From JAYQKL01 sp049889535 (GTDB taxonomy: Bacteria > Pseudomonadota > Alphaproteobacteria > RS24): DNA of 64,000 nt. A program made the translations under genes and the position numbers. Positions 1-8,952 of the stretch are shown one piece after another. The stretch covers positions 62,001 to 126,000 of the forward strand of contig JBMHDF010000013.1 of assembly GCA_049889535.1 (NCBI GenBank), given 5' to 3'. The notes beneath the pieces were generated by a model that ran no database searches, had not been told where the DNA came from, and saw only the letters and a list, made by a program, of their open reading frames with translations. Numbering within the stretch: position 1 is the first letter of the stretch; every line of letters starts with the position of its first letter.

Positions 1-1
1 A

Positions 2-121
2 CAAGCTGTTTTTGATGTATTGGGGCCAGAAAATTCGGTTGCCAGCCGCACCAGCTTGGGGGGCACAGCACCCGATAATGTGAAAAAAGCCGCGCAAATT
101 TGGCTAAAAAACCTTTCTTGA
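2..121 (+). CDS. argH: Argininosuccinate lyase, C-terminal end (partial)
   Basis: Only the last 39 residues are in the window; the gene begins upstream of base 1. The reading frame starting at base 2 ends in TGA at 119-121 and encodes a tail with SVASRTSLGGTAPDNV, which matches the conserved C-terminal stretch of argininosuccinate lyase (cleaves argininosuccinate to arginine and fumarate). The order argH, small lipoprotein, lysA is a common proteobacterial arrangement and supports the call. With so little sequence, the assignment rests on this motif plus context. Confidence 0.75.
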   Translation, partial: QAVFDVLGPENSVASRTSLGGTAPDNVKKAAQIWLKNLS

Positions 122-147
122 GCCATATAAAATGAGCAGGACATAAA

Positions 148-309
148 ATGACACAAATTCACAAAGATATAAGAGTGACAGTCGCATTGGTTCTCCTATT
201 GGGCCTGTGCTTAAGCCTGAGCGCGTGCGGGCGGCGTGGTGATCTCTATTTGCCAGAAATGTCAAACCTGTCTGGTTTTGAGGAGCGGCAAGCCCATGCA
301 TCACTTTAG
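148..309 (+). CDS. lptM: Small LptM/YifL-like lipoprotein
   Basis: A 53-residue protein too short for most ORF callers. It has a basic N-terminus, a hydrophobic run (VALVLLLGLCLSL) and a lipobox ending SAC at Cys27, followed by GRRGDLYLPE. That pattern (CG-x-x-G-x-x-Y-x-P just after the lipidated Cys) is typical of LptM, which in enterobacteria helps mature the LPS translocon LptDE. It lies between argH and lysA, the usual position, and its stop overlaps the lysA start by 14 bases, suggesting translational coupling. The LptM function is inferred from the motif and position. Confidence 0.7.
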   Translation: MTQIHKDIRVTVALVLLLGLCLSLSACGRRGDLYLPEMSNLSGFEERQAHASL

Positions 310-1561
310 AATAGAAGATGGACAGCTCTTTGCTGAAAATGTGGATTTAAACCAACTTGCTGAAACCATCGGCACGCCATTTTATTGCTATTCGAGCGCC
401 ACGCTTGAACGCCATTATAAGATCCTCGCGGAAGCCTTTAGCGAACTGGATATGACAATTTGCTATTCGGTTAAAGCCAACTCGAACCTTGCGGTTATTG
501 CCACTCTAGCACGACAGGGCGCGGGGGCGGATATTGTCTCTCAAGGAGAATTGCATCGCGCATTAAAAGCAGGTGTGCCAGCTGAAAAAATCGTTTTCTC
601 AGGAGTTGGTAAAACCGATGCAGAAATGCGCGCCGCGCTGGAAGCAGGCATAGCGCAATTTAATGTGGAAAGCATTGCAGAATTGGAAATGCTCTCACAA
701 TGCGCGCAAGAAACAGGCCACACCGCCAATGTCGCGCTTCGGGTTAATCCTGATGTTGATGCAGGCACGCATGAAAAAATTTCAACTGGCAAAGCCGAAA
801 ATAAATTTGGTATTGCGTGGGAAGATGCGCCAAATGCGTTTGAGAAAGCCAAGCAATTACCAAATATCAATGCCTGTGGGATTGATATTCATATTGGCAG
901 CCAAATTACTGATTTAGCTCCATTTGAAATTGCTTTTAAAAAAGTGCGCGAGCTATATGAAACACTTTGTGCTTCTGGTCACAATATCACCGCGCTTGAT
1001 TTGGGTGGTGGGCTTGGCGTGCCTTATGAGCCAGACCAAGCGCTGCCAACACCACAAGAATACGCGGCATTGGTTAAATCCGCTTTTGCCGATTTACCCT
1101 GCCGTTTATTTCTTGAGCCAGGTCGACTCATTGCTGCCAATGCGGGTATTTTGGTCAGTTCAGTTATTCGTACCAAAAAAGGGCAGGCGAAAAACTTTAT
1201 CATTGTTGACGCGGCTATGACCGAGCTGATGCGGCCAACGCTTTATGACGCGCATCACGAAATTGCCGCCGTTACACCGCGGGCGGGCGCGGCTGTGCAA
1301 TGGGATATTGTCGGACCAGTTTGTGAAACAGGAGACTTTATCGGCACAAATCGTCTTTTACCCGAACCCGAAGCGGGCGACTTGCTGGTTGTTTATACAG
1401 TTGGTGCTTATGGCGCTTCACTTGGTTCAAGCTACAATACGCGCTGTGCCGCACCCGAAATTTTAGTGCAAGGTGATCAATATGATATTGTGCGCCGCCG
1501 GCCTAATTATGATGAGTTGCTCGGTTTAGAAGCCATACCAGATCATCTTAATAATACCTGA
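296..1561 (+). CDS. lysA: Diaminopimelate decarboxylase
   Basis: Decarboxylates meso-diaminopimelate to L-lysine, the last step of lysine synthesis. The protein is 421 residues from ATG 296, which follows a GAGGAG-like site at about 281 and lies inside the end of the upstream lipoprotein gene; a start at 236 is possible but would add 20 atypical residues. The PLP lysine is K60 in CYSVKANSN. HIGSQ, GGGLGVPY, EPGR and the CETGDF motif with its catalytic Cys are all present, followed by YGASLGSSYN. Length and domain order (TIM barrel, then beta domain) match the family. A strong terminator follows. Confidence 0.95.
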   Translation: MHHFRIEDGQLFAENVDLNQLAETIGTPFYCYSSATLERHYKILAEAFSELDMTICYSVKANSNLAVIATLARQGAGADIVSQGELHRALKAGVPAEKIVFSGVGKTDAEMRAALEAGIAQFNVESIAELEMLSQCAQETGHTANVALRVNPDVDAGTHEKISTGKAENKFGIAWEDAPNAFEKAKQLPNINACGIDIHIGSQITDLAPFEIAFKKVRELYETLCASGHNITALDLGGGLGVPYEPDQALPTPQEYAALVKSAFADLPCRLFLEPGRLIAANAGILVSSVIRTKKGQAKNFIIVDAAMTELMRPTLYDAHHEIAAVTPRAGAAVQWDIVGPVCETGDFIGTNRLLPEPEAGDLLVVYTVGAYGASLGSSYNTRCAAPEILVQGDQYDIVRRRPNYDELLGLEAIPDHLNNT

Positions 1562-1592
1562 TGACAGTTGCGCTTTAACAATCACCGCTATT

Positions 1593-1626
1593 AAAGGGGA
1601 GATTGGCTTCCCCCTTTTCTTTTTTT
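1593..1626 (+). terminator. Rho-independent terminator after lysA
   Basis: AAAGGGG and CCCCTTT arms around a short loop, followed by CTTTTTTT. It sits between the lysA stop and ftsE, so lysA and ftsE are probably separate transcripts. Confidence 0.8.
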
Positions 1627-1670
1627 GCAATTTCAGGCAAGCTTAATAAACCTTAAGGAGGAAACAGGTT

Positions 1671-2375
1671 TTGATACGCTTTGAAAATGTCGGGATGCAA
1701 TATGATGATGATCCAGAAATTTTTTCTGATATTAATTTTAGTCTCCCCCAAGGCAGTTTCACTTTTCTTACAGGCCCCTCGGGCGCGGGCAAAACATCTC
1801 TTTTGCGTCTGATTTTTTTGGCGGCGCAACCCAGTCGCGGTAAAGTTTTTTTATTTGATGAGGATACCAGCACACTGGCGCGCCAGCATATTCCGCTCTT
1901 ACGCCGTCAAATTGGTATTGTTTTCCAAGAATTCCGCTTGCTTGAACATTTGAGCATTTATGAAAATGTTGCTTTGCCTTTGCGCGTGATGGGTGAGAAG
2001 CAGAGCGACTATCGCGACAATATTATCGAGCTTTTACAATGGGTTGGGCTGGGCGAGAAAGTCAGTGCGGCGCCCTCAACTCTGTCTGGTGGCGAACAAC
2101 AACGCGCCGCGATTGCCCGTGCTGTGGTGGCGCGGCCAAAATTAATCATTGCTGATGAACCAACAGGAAATGTTGACCCTGAAATGGGAACACGCCTGAT
2201 GCGCTTATTTATTGAACTGAACAAACTTGGCACCAGCGTTATTATCGCAACCCATGACCAACATTTATGGCGACAATTTGATTTCCCACGCCTGCATTTG
2301 TCGCATGGGCAAGCCGCTTATTTAAACCATGTCGCGACAAATGGCGCGGCCCAAACAACAATGTCTCAGGAATAA
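1671..2375 (+). CDS. ftsE: Cell division ATP-binding protein FtsE
   Basis: ABC-type ATPase that partners with FtsX at the division site to control cell wall hydrolases. 234 residues. Walker A GPSGAGKT is at 35-42, the ABC signature LSGGEQ at about 138-143 and Walker B LIIADEP at about 157-163, with the FtsE-typical EPTGNVD after it. The chosen start is TTG at 1671, preceded by a strong AAGGAGG nine bases upstream; no ATG fits better. ftsX follows after 4 bases, so the two are co-translated. The C-terminus is about ten residues longer than in many FtsE proteins. Confidence 0.93.
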   Translation: MIRFENVGMQYDDDPEIFSDINFSLPQGSFTFLTGPSGAGKTSLLRLIFLAAQPSRGKVFLFDEDTSTLARQHIPLLRRQIGIVFQEFRLLEHLSIYENVALPLRVMGEKQSDYRDNIIELLQWVGLGEKVSAAPSTLSGGEQQRAAIARAVVARPKLIIADEPTGNVDPEMGTRLMRLFIELNKLGTSVIIATHDQHLWRQFDFPRLHLSHGQAAYLNHVATNGAAQTTMSQE

Positions 2376-2379
2376 AACC

Positions 2380-3258
2380 ATGAGTCATGAAACAAATGCC
2401 CCGCCACGCAATATCACATTAGGGCCCATTTTACCGCCGGGCACAGTGGGCGGCCATGCTTTGGGCATTGTGACAGCCAGCATGTGCTTTTTGGCGTGTT
2501 TGGCGTTGGGCGCAGCCTTGCTTGTGAATTCAGCTGCAGACCGTTGGCTTGCGCAAGCGGCCAGCGCGGTAACGGTGCAAATTATTGAAAGCGGCAACCA
2601 AACCGCCGAGGACCAGCTACCAGTTGTGCAAAAAATCTTGGCCAGAACGCCCGGCATTGCCTCAGCACAGGTCATTGAACGCGATGATGTCGTCAAATTA
2701 CTTGAACCATGGCTCGGCGTCGGCAATGTCACTGATGAGTTGCCTTTGCCGATTTTGCTCGATATTAAGCTCGACCCGAAAACCCCTGTAAACCAGCGCA
2801 ATTTAAAAATTGAACTCAAAGCGGTTGCGCCTGGCGCGAGTTTTGACACGCATGGTCATTGGCAGGAAACGCTGGCGCAGGGCGCTTTTGTTTTACGCAT
2901 GCTGGCGGGTTTCATTCTTGTATTGGTTCTGACCGCCACAGCCACTGTTTTGATTTTTGCGACCAGAGCCGCGCTCACTGCCAATCGTGAGATTTTGGAA
3001 GTGCTGAATTTAATCGGTGCGACAAATCATTTCATTTCACGCCAACTGACTCGTCATTTAGCCAGATTATCATTGCTGTCTTCAATTGTTGGTATGGGGC
3101 TTGCCATGGGCTTATTTTATTTTTCGCAAAATCTGCTCCCCATTATGCCGCCGCCAGAGCTTTTTCTAGGTTTGGTCGCCGTAGCAGCGCTTATTACTTT
3201 CTTTTCTTGGTTTGTTACATATCATTATGTCATGCGTATTCTTAAAGTGAGTCCCTAA
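2380..3258 (+). CDS. ftsX: Cell division protein FtsX
   Basis: Membrane partner of FtsE; its periplasmic loop is expected to act on peptidoglycan hydrolase activators. From ATG 2380 it is 292 residues; an upstream start at 2329 would overlap ftsE and add non-homologous residues. Four membrane segments are visible: one near the N-terminus (ASMCFLACLALGAALLV), then a roughly 130-residue periplasmic domain, then three C-terminal segments including GFILVLVLTATATVLIF and VAVAALITFFSWFV. This is the standard FtsX layout. The stop overlaps the next start (TAATG). Confidence 0.9.
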   Translation: MSHETNAPPRNITLGPILPPGTVGGHALGIVTASMCFLACLALGAALLVNSAADRWLAQAASAVTVQIIESGNQTAEDQLPVVQKILARTPGIASAQVIERDDVVKLLEPWLGVGNVTDELPLPILLDIKLDPKTPVNQRNLKIELKAVAPGASFDTHGHWQETLAQGAFVLRMLAGFILVLVLTATATVLIFATRAALTANREILEVLNLIGATNHFISRQLTRHLARLSLLSSIVGMGLAMGLFYFSQNLLPIMPPPELFLGLVAVAALITFFSWFVTYHYVMRILKVSP

Positions 3259-3887
3259 TGAAAACTTATAAAGACAAAAAAATGCCAAGCTGGGCGCAGG
3301 GCGTTTTGTGGCTTCTAGCAGGCCTGACCGCCCTTTATCTCTTTAGCTTTGCGCTTTTTGCAGAGGGGCGCCGCGCTGATGCATTGCAAAAACCCGATCT
3401 GCCACAAGCAGACGGTATTGTTGTTTTAACAGGCTCATCAAAACGCCGAATTGAAGAGGGGCTCTCTCTTATGGCCGATAAGCATGGGCGTCGCGTGCTT
3501 ATCACAGGGGTGCATGAGAATGTGTCAATGGACGATATTTTTGCGATTTCCCCCATCGCCGAAAATAAAATCGCGTGCTGCGTGGATCTGGATTATCGCG
3601 CCACCAATACTGTCGGCAATGCACAAGAAGCCGCCCTTTGGGCGCGTATACATGGCTATCGCTCCTTGATACTAGTCACCAGCACCCAACATGTGCCGCG
3701 CAGTTTAATTGAGATGCGGCGCACCATGCCCAATACCCGCCTGACGCCTTACCCTGTCAACCCGCCAGGCATTCGGTTTGAGTCATGGTGGCGCAATCCG
3801 GGTACGTTTTTCTTGCTGCTTGGCGAATATTCACGATATTTATTGGCACTTTTTGATTTAGCAGGTGACCATAAAACGCCATATTAA
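3258..3887 (+). CDS. YdcF/ElyC-type DUF218 membrane-anchored protein
   Basis: 209 residues with one N-terminal membrane segment (LWLLAGLTALYLFSFALFA) and a DUF218 fold: DGIVVLTGSSKRRIEEG near residue 50, GRRVLITGVHENVS, and RATNTVGNAQEAALWA, the conserved T-x-x-N-A pattern. YdcF, SanA and ElyC relatives act in envelope or lipid carrier homeostasis, but the exact role is unknown. It overlaps the ftsX stop, and an ftsEX-DUF218 order is common in alphaproteobacteria, pointing to an envelope role. The usual neighbouring acyltransferase gene (plsC type) is absent here. Confidence 0.8.
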   Translation: MKTYKDKKMPSWAQGVLWLLAGLTALYLFSFALFAEGRRADALQKPDLPQADGIVVLTGSSKRRIEEGLSLMADKHGRRVLITGVHENVSMDDIFAISPIAENKIACCVDLDYRATNTVGNAQEAALWARIHGYRSLILVTSTQHVPRSLIEMRRTMPNTRLTPYPVNPPGIRFESWWRNPGTFFLLLGEYSRYLLALFDLAGDHKTPY

Positions 3888-3898
3888 GAAAAATACGC

Positions 3899-4861
3899 AT
3901 GACTCAATCCATATCACCATTAGACAAGCCCCCGTCGCGGCGTAAGTTGTTTGCCCCCTATCTGATTGGGCTGGCGCTGCTATTGGGTTATGCAGCATTT
4001 TGGCTATATGGAAGCTACCGCATTGAAAAAGAACTGACCGCTTATAAGGGGTTGCGTTTCAATGCACTCTCCGTCAAAGGGTTTCCTGGCCAATGGCGCG
4101 CCGAAGTTAAGTCGCTGTCTTTGTCTCGGCAAAATACCATTTTACAGTCTGAAAAAGCCTATCTCACGCGGTTGGTTTACAAACCCAAACATTTTATTTT
4201 TTGGGCTGAAGGTGAGCAGCTGTTTCAAGACAGCAAAGGCAATAGACTCACCCTTACGGGTGAGAATTTACGCGGTTCACTGGTGCGTCAGGAGTTAGAC
4301 AACCGGCTTTCCCTCATCGCCGAGAAACCAAGGCTGATACTGCGCACAGCTAATACACCCAGATTGGAGCTAACGGCACAAAATGCTTCTTTCCATAATC
4401 GCACCCTACCTGAAGACATAACGCAGATTGAAAGTCTTATCAGCTTCACAGCGCTGGAGGGCATTGAAGAGCTATCATTTCCAAAAATTGATTTAGCGAT
4501 CACCACACCCCGCCAAAACTCAACCGAAAAAGTCACGATAAATCGACTTTTCATCCGCCTCACAGCACCTGACGCGCAGACCATGACATTACGTGGCACA
4601 GGCCAATTAAAACTGGATAATGCGGGCTTTCTCAGTGGCAAAATCAACTTCCAAATTGTCAATCTGCAATCTCTTTTAGGGCTGCTAGAAGCGCGCGGCG
4701 TTATTAAAGAAGATGAGCGCGACACAATATATTTGCTGGCAAGCCTGGCTGCTGCCGCCAGTGGCGATGCCCAAAACACGCTTTCATTGCCATTACAATT
4801 TAAAAATGGATTGACTTTTTTAGGCCCACTGCAGATTGGCCCCGCGCCGCGCTTGCAATAA
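3899..4861 (+). CDS. DUF2125 family protein
   Basis: 320 residues. One N-terminal membrane segment (about residues 18-38, LIGLALLLGYAAFWLYG) is followed by a long, mainly beta-predicted periplasmic region. The stretch RFNALSVKGFPGQWRAEV resembles the start of DUF2125, an alphaproteobacterial family of unknown function with AsmA-like features. It starts 11 bases after the DUF218 gene and is probably in the ftsEX transcript. I recognise no catalytic motif. The family assignment is from remembered pattern, so moderately sure. Confidence 0.65.
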   Translation: MTQSISPLDKPPSRRKLFAPYLIGLALLLGYAAFWLYGSYRIEKELTAYKGLRFNALSVKGFPGQWRAEVKSLSLSRQNTILQSEKAYLTRLVYKPKHFIFWAEGEQLFQDSKGNRLTLTGENLRGSLVRQELDNRLSLIAEKPRLILRTANTPRLELTAQNASFHNRTLPEDITQIESLISFTALEGIEELSFPKIDLAITTPRQNSTEKVTINRLFIRLTAPDAQTMTLRGTGQLKLDNAGFLSGKINFQIVNLQSLLGLLEARGVIKEDERDTIYLLASLAAAASGDAQNTLSLPLQFKNGLTFLGPLQIGPAPRLQ

Positions 4862-4870
4862 AAGCGGCGC
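4844..4870. terminator. GC-rich hairpin between convergent genes
   Basis: GCGCCGC and GCGGCGC arms (4844-4850, 4864-4870) with a 13-base loop overlap the DUF2125 stop. On the plus strand a TTATTTTTT tract follows about ten bases later. It lies between convergent DUF2125 and tyrA and may terminate both. Confidence 0.5.
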
Positions 4871-4878
4871 ATTTGCAG

Positions 4879-5805
4879 TTATTTTTTGCGGCCAAAATTC
4901 GTCTGGTCGGTTTCTTGCCCAGCCTCAATAATATCACGGCGGATTTGACGCGTTCTTGTGAACAGGCTTTCTAGTGCATCGCCATCTTTCCAGCGAATGG
5001 CGCGTTGCAGAGCGGTGAGGTCTTCTGAAAAACGCCCCAGCATTTCCAAAACAGCCTCTCCATTATTTAAAAACACATCACGCCACATCACCGGGTCGGA
5101 TGAGGCAATGCGCGTAAAATCGCGAAACCCACCAGCGCTATATTTAATGACTTCACTTTGAGTAACCGCCTCCAAATCAGCCGCCGTGCCAACAATATTA
5201 AAAGCAATCAGATGCGGCACATGACTGGTAATGGCCAAAACAAGGTCATGATGATCAGGGTCCATAATTTCAACCCGGCTACCGACCGCTTCCCATAAAT
5301 GCTGAATAGATGCCACCGCCGCTGCATCGGTCACATCTTCCGGCGTTAAAATACACCAACGATTCTCAAAAAGGCTTGCAAAACCCGCTTCGGGCCCAGA
5401 ATGTTCGGTGCCGGCAATCGGGTGACCCGGCACGAAATGTGTGTTTTCAGGCAAATGCGCCTTAACCGCGTCAATTACAGCCCGCTTCACCGAGCCAACA
5501 TCTGTCACAATAGCACCCGCTTTAAGGCCAGGTGCCATCTCTTGCATAACCGCCCCAATCGCGCCAATCGGCACATTTAAAAACACAATATCCGCCTGCG
5601 CCACTGCCTGTGCGGGTGTTTCTGCAATGCTGTCAACAAAACCAATTTCAAGCGCTTTTTCTCGCGTTTGTTTGCTCCGCGCATAACCCGTAATATGTGC
5701 GCTCACTCCTTTTTCTTTAAAAGCATGGCCGAGCGAAGAGCCAATCAGCCCCAAGCCAATCAGAGCAATATGCGGATTGTTTTGTGCGTCTGAATTTTTA
5801 GTCAT
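4879..5805 (-). CDS. tyrA: Prephenate/arogenate dehydrogenase
   Basis: Oxidative decarboxylation of prephenate (or arogenate) toward tyrosine using NAD(P). 308 residues; Rossmann motif GLGLIG at 17-22, then the TyrA signature GHPIAGTEHSGPEAG near 125 and DPDHHD further on. There is no fused chorismate mutase or ACT domain; the mutase is encoded separately at 6912-7673. Its start overlaps the hisC stop by four bases. Cofactor and prephenate/arogenate preference cannot be read from the sequence. Confidence 0.9.
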   Translation of the reverse strand: MTKNSDAQNNPHIALIGLGLIGSSLGHAFKEKGVSAHITGYARSKQTREKALEIGFVDSIAETPAQAVAQADIVFLNVPIGAIGAVMQEMAPGLKAGAIVTDVGSVKRAVIDAVKAHLPENTHFVPGHPIAGTEHSGPEAGFASLFENRWCILTPEDVTDAAAVASIQHLWEAVGSRVEIMDPDHHDLVLAITSHVPHLIAFNIVGTAADLEAVTQSEVIKYSAGGFRDFTRIASSDPVMWRDVFLNNGEAVLEMLGRFSEDLTALQRAIRWKDGDALESLFTRTRQIRRDIIEAGQETDQTNFGRKK

Positions 5806-6908
5806 GCCGCACCTTCTTGCATATGTTTCAGTCGTTCAAAAACATTCACCACTTTTTTCATCGCGTCTTCAGAGCCAATCGTGATGCGTAAGCTGTTCGG
5901 CAGACCGTAAGAGCCAACCGCGCGCGCAATCAACCCTGCCGCGCACAAAGCGTCATCAGCGCACGCTGCGTCAACAGGGCTTTCAGGGTCAAAATGCACC
6001 AGCAAGAAATTTGCCTCACTTGGCACAACCTCAAAGCCTAAAGTGTTGAGCTGGTCATAAAGCCAGCCGCGCCATTGCGTATTATGCGCCACCGCTTTAG
6101 CAATATGCGCCGTGTCTTGTACAGAAGCGATACCCGCCGCCATTGCTGCGCTGTTAACATTAAAGGGTCCACGCAGGCGGTTTAACACCTCAATAATTTC
6201 AGCTGCGCCATAGCCCCAACCCAACCTCAGCGCAGCCAAGCCATGAATTTTAGAGAAAGTGCGCGTGGTTAAAACATTTTGCGCCTGCGCGACTAGCTCA
6301 AACCCGGATTCATATTTATCTTCCGGCACATATTCAGCATATGCCCCATCCAGCACAAAAATAATATCATCACGCAAACCAGCATGCAGCGCCCGCACCT
6401 CGTCTGGACTTAACATGGTGCCAGTCGGATTGTTCGGATTTGCTAAAAAAACAATTTTCGTTTTATCGGTGACAGCTGCCAAAATCGCGTCCACATCAGC
6501 CACGAGGTTTTTTTCTGGCACGCTCACGGCTTTTGCACCAGCCGCAGTCGCCGCCAGCTTATAAACCAAAAAACCATGTGCGGTGTGAATCACTTCATCA
6601 CCTGGCCCCGCATAGGCTTGTGGCAATAATTGCAACAACTCGTCAGAGCCAAAACCACACACAATCTGGTCTGGATTGAGGCCATGCTGCGCGGCAAGTG
6701 TTTCGCGCAAGGCCAATGCGCTGCCATCGGGATAAATCGCCAAATTATCGGCGGCTGCCAAATAAGCCTCAACCGCTTTAGGGCTAGGGCCGAGCGGGCT
6801 TTCATTGGCCGATAGCTTAATTGGATTGTCCACACCCGCAATCGCCTCACGCCCACCTTGATAAGCGGGGAGGTCTAAAATGCCAGGTTTTGGTTTTAAC
6901 TGGGTCAT
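5802..6908 (-). CDS. hisC: Histidinol-phosphate/aromatic aminotransferase
   Basis: PLP-dependent class I/II aminotransferase of the HisC family, 368 residues. ANPNNPTGT is near 156, the cofactor Asp is in LDGAYAEY, and the PLP lysine is K220 in TRTFSKIHGLAALRLG. Placed between chorismate mutase and tyrA, it probably also transaminates prephenate or phenylpyruvate/hydroxyphenylpyruvate, as HisC-like enzymes do in this cluster in other alphaproteobacteria. Whether it is the only HisC of the cell cannot be told here. Confidence 0.9.
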   Translation of the reverse strand: MTQLKPKPGILDLPAYQGGREAIAGVDNPIKLSANESPLGPSPKAVEAYLAAADNLAIYPDGSALALRETLAAQHGLNPDQIVCGFGSDELLQLLPQAYAGPGDEVIHTAHGFLVYKLAATAAGAKAVSVPEKNLVADVDAILAAVTDKTKIVFLANPNNPTGTMLSPDEVRALHAGLRDDIIFVLDGAYAEYVPEDKYESGFELVAQAQNVLTTRTFSKIHGLAALRLGWGYGAAEIIEVLNRLRGPFNVNSAAMAAGIASVQDTAHIAKAVAHNTQWRGWLYDQLNTLGFEVVPSEANFLLVHFDPESPVDAACADDALCAAGLIARAVGSYGLPNSLRITIGSEDAMKKVVNVFERLKHMQEGAA

Positions 6909-6911
6909 GCC

Positions 6912-7673
6912 CTATTTGGCCTCCAAAAGCGCGAAGCTGCCGCAAATATAAAAACCATCTGCCGCTTCTTGATGCTCCTCTTGTGTCACAAAACCGGATA
7001 ATTTGGCAAGACAAATACCATCATGGCGCAGCAAAACCTCCGCATTTGGCAGCGGTTTTTCATCAGGCCCAATCATTAAGGTACAATCAGCGCCACTTGG
7101 CTCTGGCTGCACATGGCCCACGCAAAAATATTCTGGCATTGGCAGCATAAGCGGCAATGTCAAAAACAAAAACGGCGCATCCACCGATGGCTGGCAATAT
7201 AAGTCATAAAGCCGCTGCAACCAGCTCGCATCAGCCTTGCCGAAAACCCCAATAGATTGAGGGTTGGCCTGTATTTTATCTAAAATCATCGGGCTGGTTT
7301 CACAAAACACATAATCAGCAGCTTGGCCGAATTGAGACTGGACAATAGAAACCGCAACATCATGATAAAAAACCTGCAATGGCTCTTGCTGACTCACCGA
7401 AGAAGAAATAATCTCCCGCCAAATCGCCTGAAAACCCGCCAATGGAATTTGCGAATTTGTCTCCTGATACCATTGCAGAAACTTTCGCATTTGCTGGGCT
7501 TCACGGGCTGGACGCAAAATATGGCTTTGCGGCATTTCCTTTTTGGCCAGCGCCACTTGTTCAACAAGTCGCGCGCGCGCAGCCAGTAATTCAAGCAATT
7601 GTGTATCAACCGCATCAATATCATCGCGCAATTTTGCCAAATCTAATGTCATTTCTGTTCGCCCATTACTCAT
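6912..7673 (-). CDS. Chorismate mutase with unassigned C-terminal domain
   Basis: 253 residues. Residues 10-93 form an AroQ-type helical chorismate mutase: LRDDIDAVDTQLLELLAAR, then LAKKE with the catalytic Lys region, and R54/R57 in HILRPAREAQ. This converts chorismate to prephenate for the downstream hisC-tyrA pair. The remaining 160 residues have no motif I can name; the start of that part (VAVSIVQSQFGQAADYVFCE) faintly resembles the opening of a prephenate dehydratase domain, but the catalytic Thr motif is missing. First gene of a three-gene minus-strand operon. Confidence 0.82.
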   Translation of the reverse strand: MSNGRTEMTLDLAKLRDDIDAVDTQLLELLAARARLVEQVALAKKEMPQSHILRPAREAQQMRKFLQWYQETNSQIPLAGFQAIWREIISSSVSQQEPLQVFYHDVAVSIVQSQFGQAADYVFCETSPMILDKIQANPQSIGVFGKADASWLQRLYDLYCQPSVDAPFLFLTLPLMLPMPEYFCVGHVQPEPSGADCTLMIGPDEKPLPNAEVLLRHDGICLAKLSGFVTQEEHQEAADGFYICGSFALLEAK

Positions 7674-7779
7674 CTTATGCTTTCTAAAACACCGAATAAA
7701 GTTTAGTCTTAATCACCATAGGCAAAAAATCAAAGCAAAGATTGACTTTTCTGTCCACACGCGCAATTTACTGATGATT

Positions 7780-8952
7780 ATGACTGATACAACTGCAAAA
7801 CAGCCAAAAGAAGATAAAAATAACCCACAAGGCAATGAGAAATTTCATATTTTTGATCAGGCCTTGCCGCTTGATAGTGGCGAGACTTTGCAACCTTTCA
7901 CCATTGCTTATCAAAGCTGGGGGCGGCTTAATGCAGATAAATCCAATGCGGTTTTAATTTGTCATGCTTTAACAGGCGACCAATATGCTGCTGGCACGAA
8001 TCCTTTAACTAAAAAACCTGGCTGGTGGTCATCGCTAATTGGAAAAGGCAAACCGCTAGATCCAGAAAAATATTTTATCATTTGCAGCAATGTCATTGGT
8101 GGGTGCAGTGGCAGCACAGGCCCAGCAAGCCAGAACCCAAAAACAGGCAAACCCTATGGTCTGGACTTTCCGGTCATCACCATTGGCGATATGGTCCGCG
8201 CCCAAGCCATGCTGCTAGATGCATTAGGGATTGATAAATTATTTAGCGCAGTCGGTGGCTCAATGGGCGCCATGCAGGTCATTCAATGGACGACGGCCTA
8301 TCCAGAGCGTGTTCAAACCGCGATACCAATAGCTGGCTCTGCCCGCCATTCGGCTCAAAATATCGCTTTTCACGAGGTTGGACGACAAGCCATTATGGCC
8401 GATATAGACTGGCAGGGTGGCACTTATTATGCCAGCGCGCGTATCCCGCGCAAAGGCCTTGCTGTGGCGCGCATGGCGGCTCATATCACCTATTTATCTG
8501 AAGCCGCTTTGACACGAAAATTTGGCCGTAATTTGCAAGAACGAGACAAGCTGAGCTATGGCTTCGAGGCCGACTTCCAGATTGAAAGTTATTTGCGTCA
8601 TCAAGGCTTTACTTTTGTGGAGCGTTTTGATGCCAATAGCTATCTCTATATCACACGCGCTATGGATTATTTTGATATTGCTGCTGATAATGACGGCATA
8701 TTGGCGCAAGCCTTTCAAAATTGCCTGACGCGATTTTGTGTCATGTCCTTTACATCTGATTGGCTATTCCCGACCAGCGAAAGTCAAATGCTTGTGCGCG
8801 CCCTCAATAGCGCAGGGGCGAATGTGAGCTTTGTAGAAATAGAAAGCGATAAAGGTCATGATGCATTTTTGCTTGATGAACCAGAAATGTTTGATGCGCT
8901 GAACGGGTTTTTATCGGCCGCAGCATCAGATTTTGGGGTGACGCATGACTAA
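7780..8952 (+). CDS. metX: Homoserine O-acetyltransferase
   Basis: Alpha/beta-hydrolase-fold enzyme that acylates homoserine in methionine synthesis. From ATG 7780 it is 390 residues, the family's normal length; the open frame runs on to 7543 but that part is the antisense of the chorismate mutase gene. The oxyanion region CHALTGDQ is at about 61-68, nucleophile Ser161 in GGSMGAMQ, and the C-terminal His in DKGHDAFLLDEP. ATG 7774 is an equally possible start. metW overlaps its end by 8 bases. I saw no SAM-II/SAM-V riboswitch pattern upstream. Acetyl versus succinyl specificity is not certain. Confidence 0.93.
   Translation: MTDTTAKQPKEDKNNPQGNEKFHIFDQALPLDSGETLQPFTIAYQSWGRLNADKSNAVLICHALTGDQYAAGTNPLTKKPGWWSSLIGKGKPLDPEKYFIICSNVIGGCSGSTGPASQNPKTGKPYGLDFPVITIGDMVRAQAMLLDALGIDKLFSAVGGSMGAMQVIQWTTAYPERVQTAIPIAGSARHSAQNIAFHEVGRQAIMADIDWQGGTYYASARIPRKGLAVARMAAHITYLSEAALTRKFGRNLQERDKLSYGFEADFQIESYLRHQGFTFVERFDANSYLYITRAMDYFDIAADNDGILAQAFQNCLTRFCVMSFTSDWLFPTSESQMLVRALNSAGANVSFVEIESDKGHDAFLLDEPEMFDALNGFLSAAASDFGVTHD

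Noticed and set aside
7543..7779. N-terminal extension of metX by about 80 residues
   Set aside because: It is antisense to the chorismate mutase gene, has no homologous MetX sequence, and ATG 7780 gives the family's normal length.
7674..7779. SAM-II or SAM-V riboswitch before metX
   Set aside because: The region is short and shows neither the conserved pseudoknot pairing nor the AGCTAAA-type core that I know for these classes.
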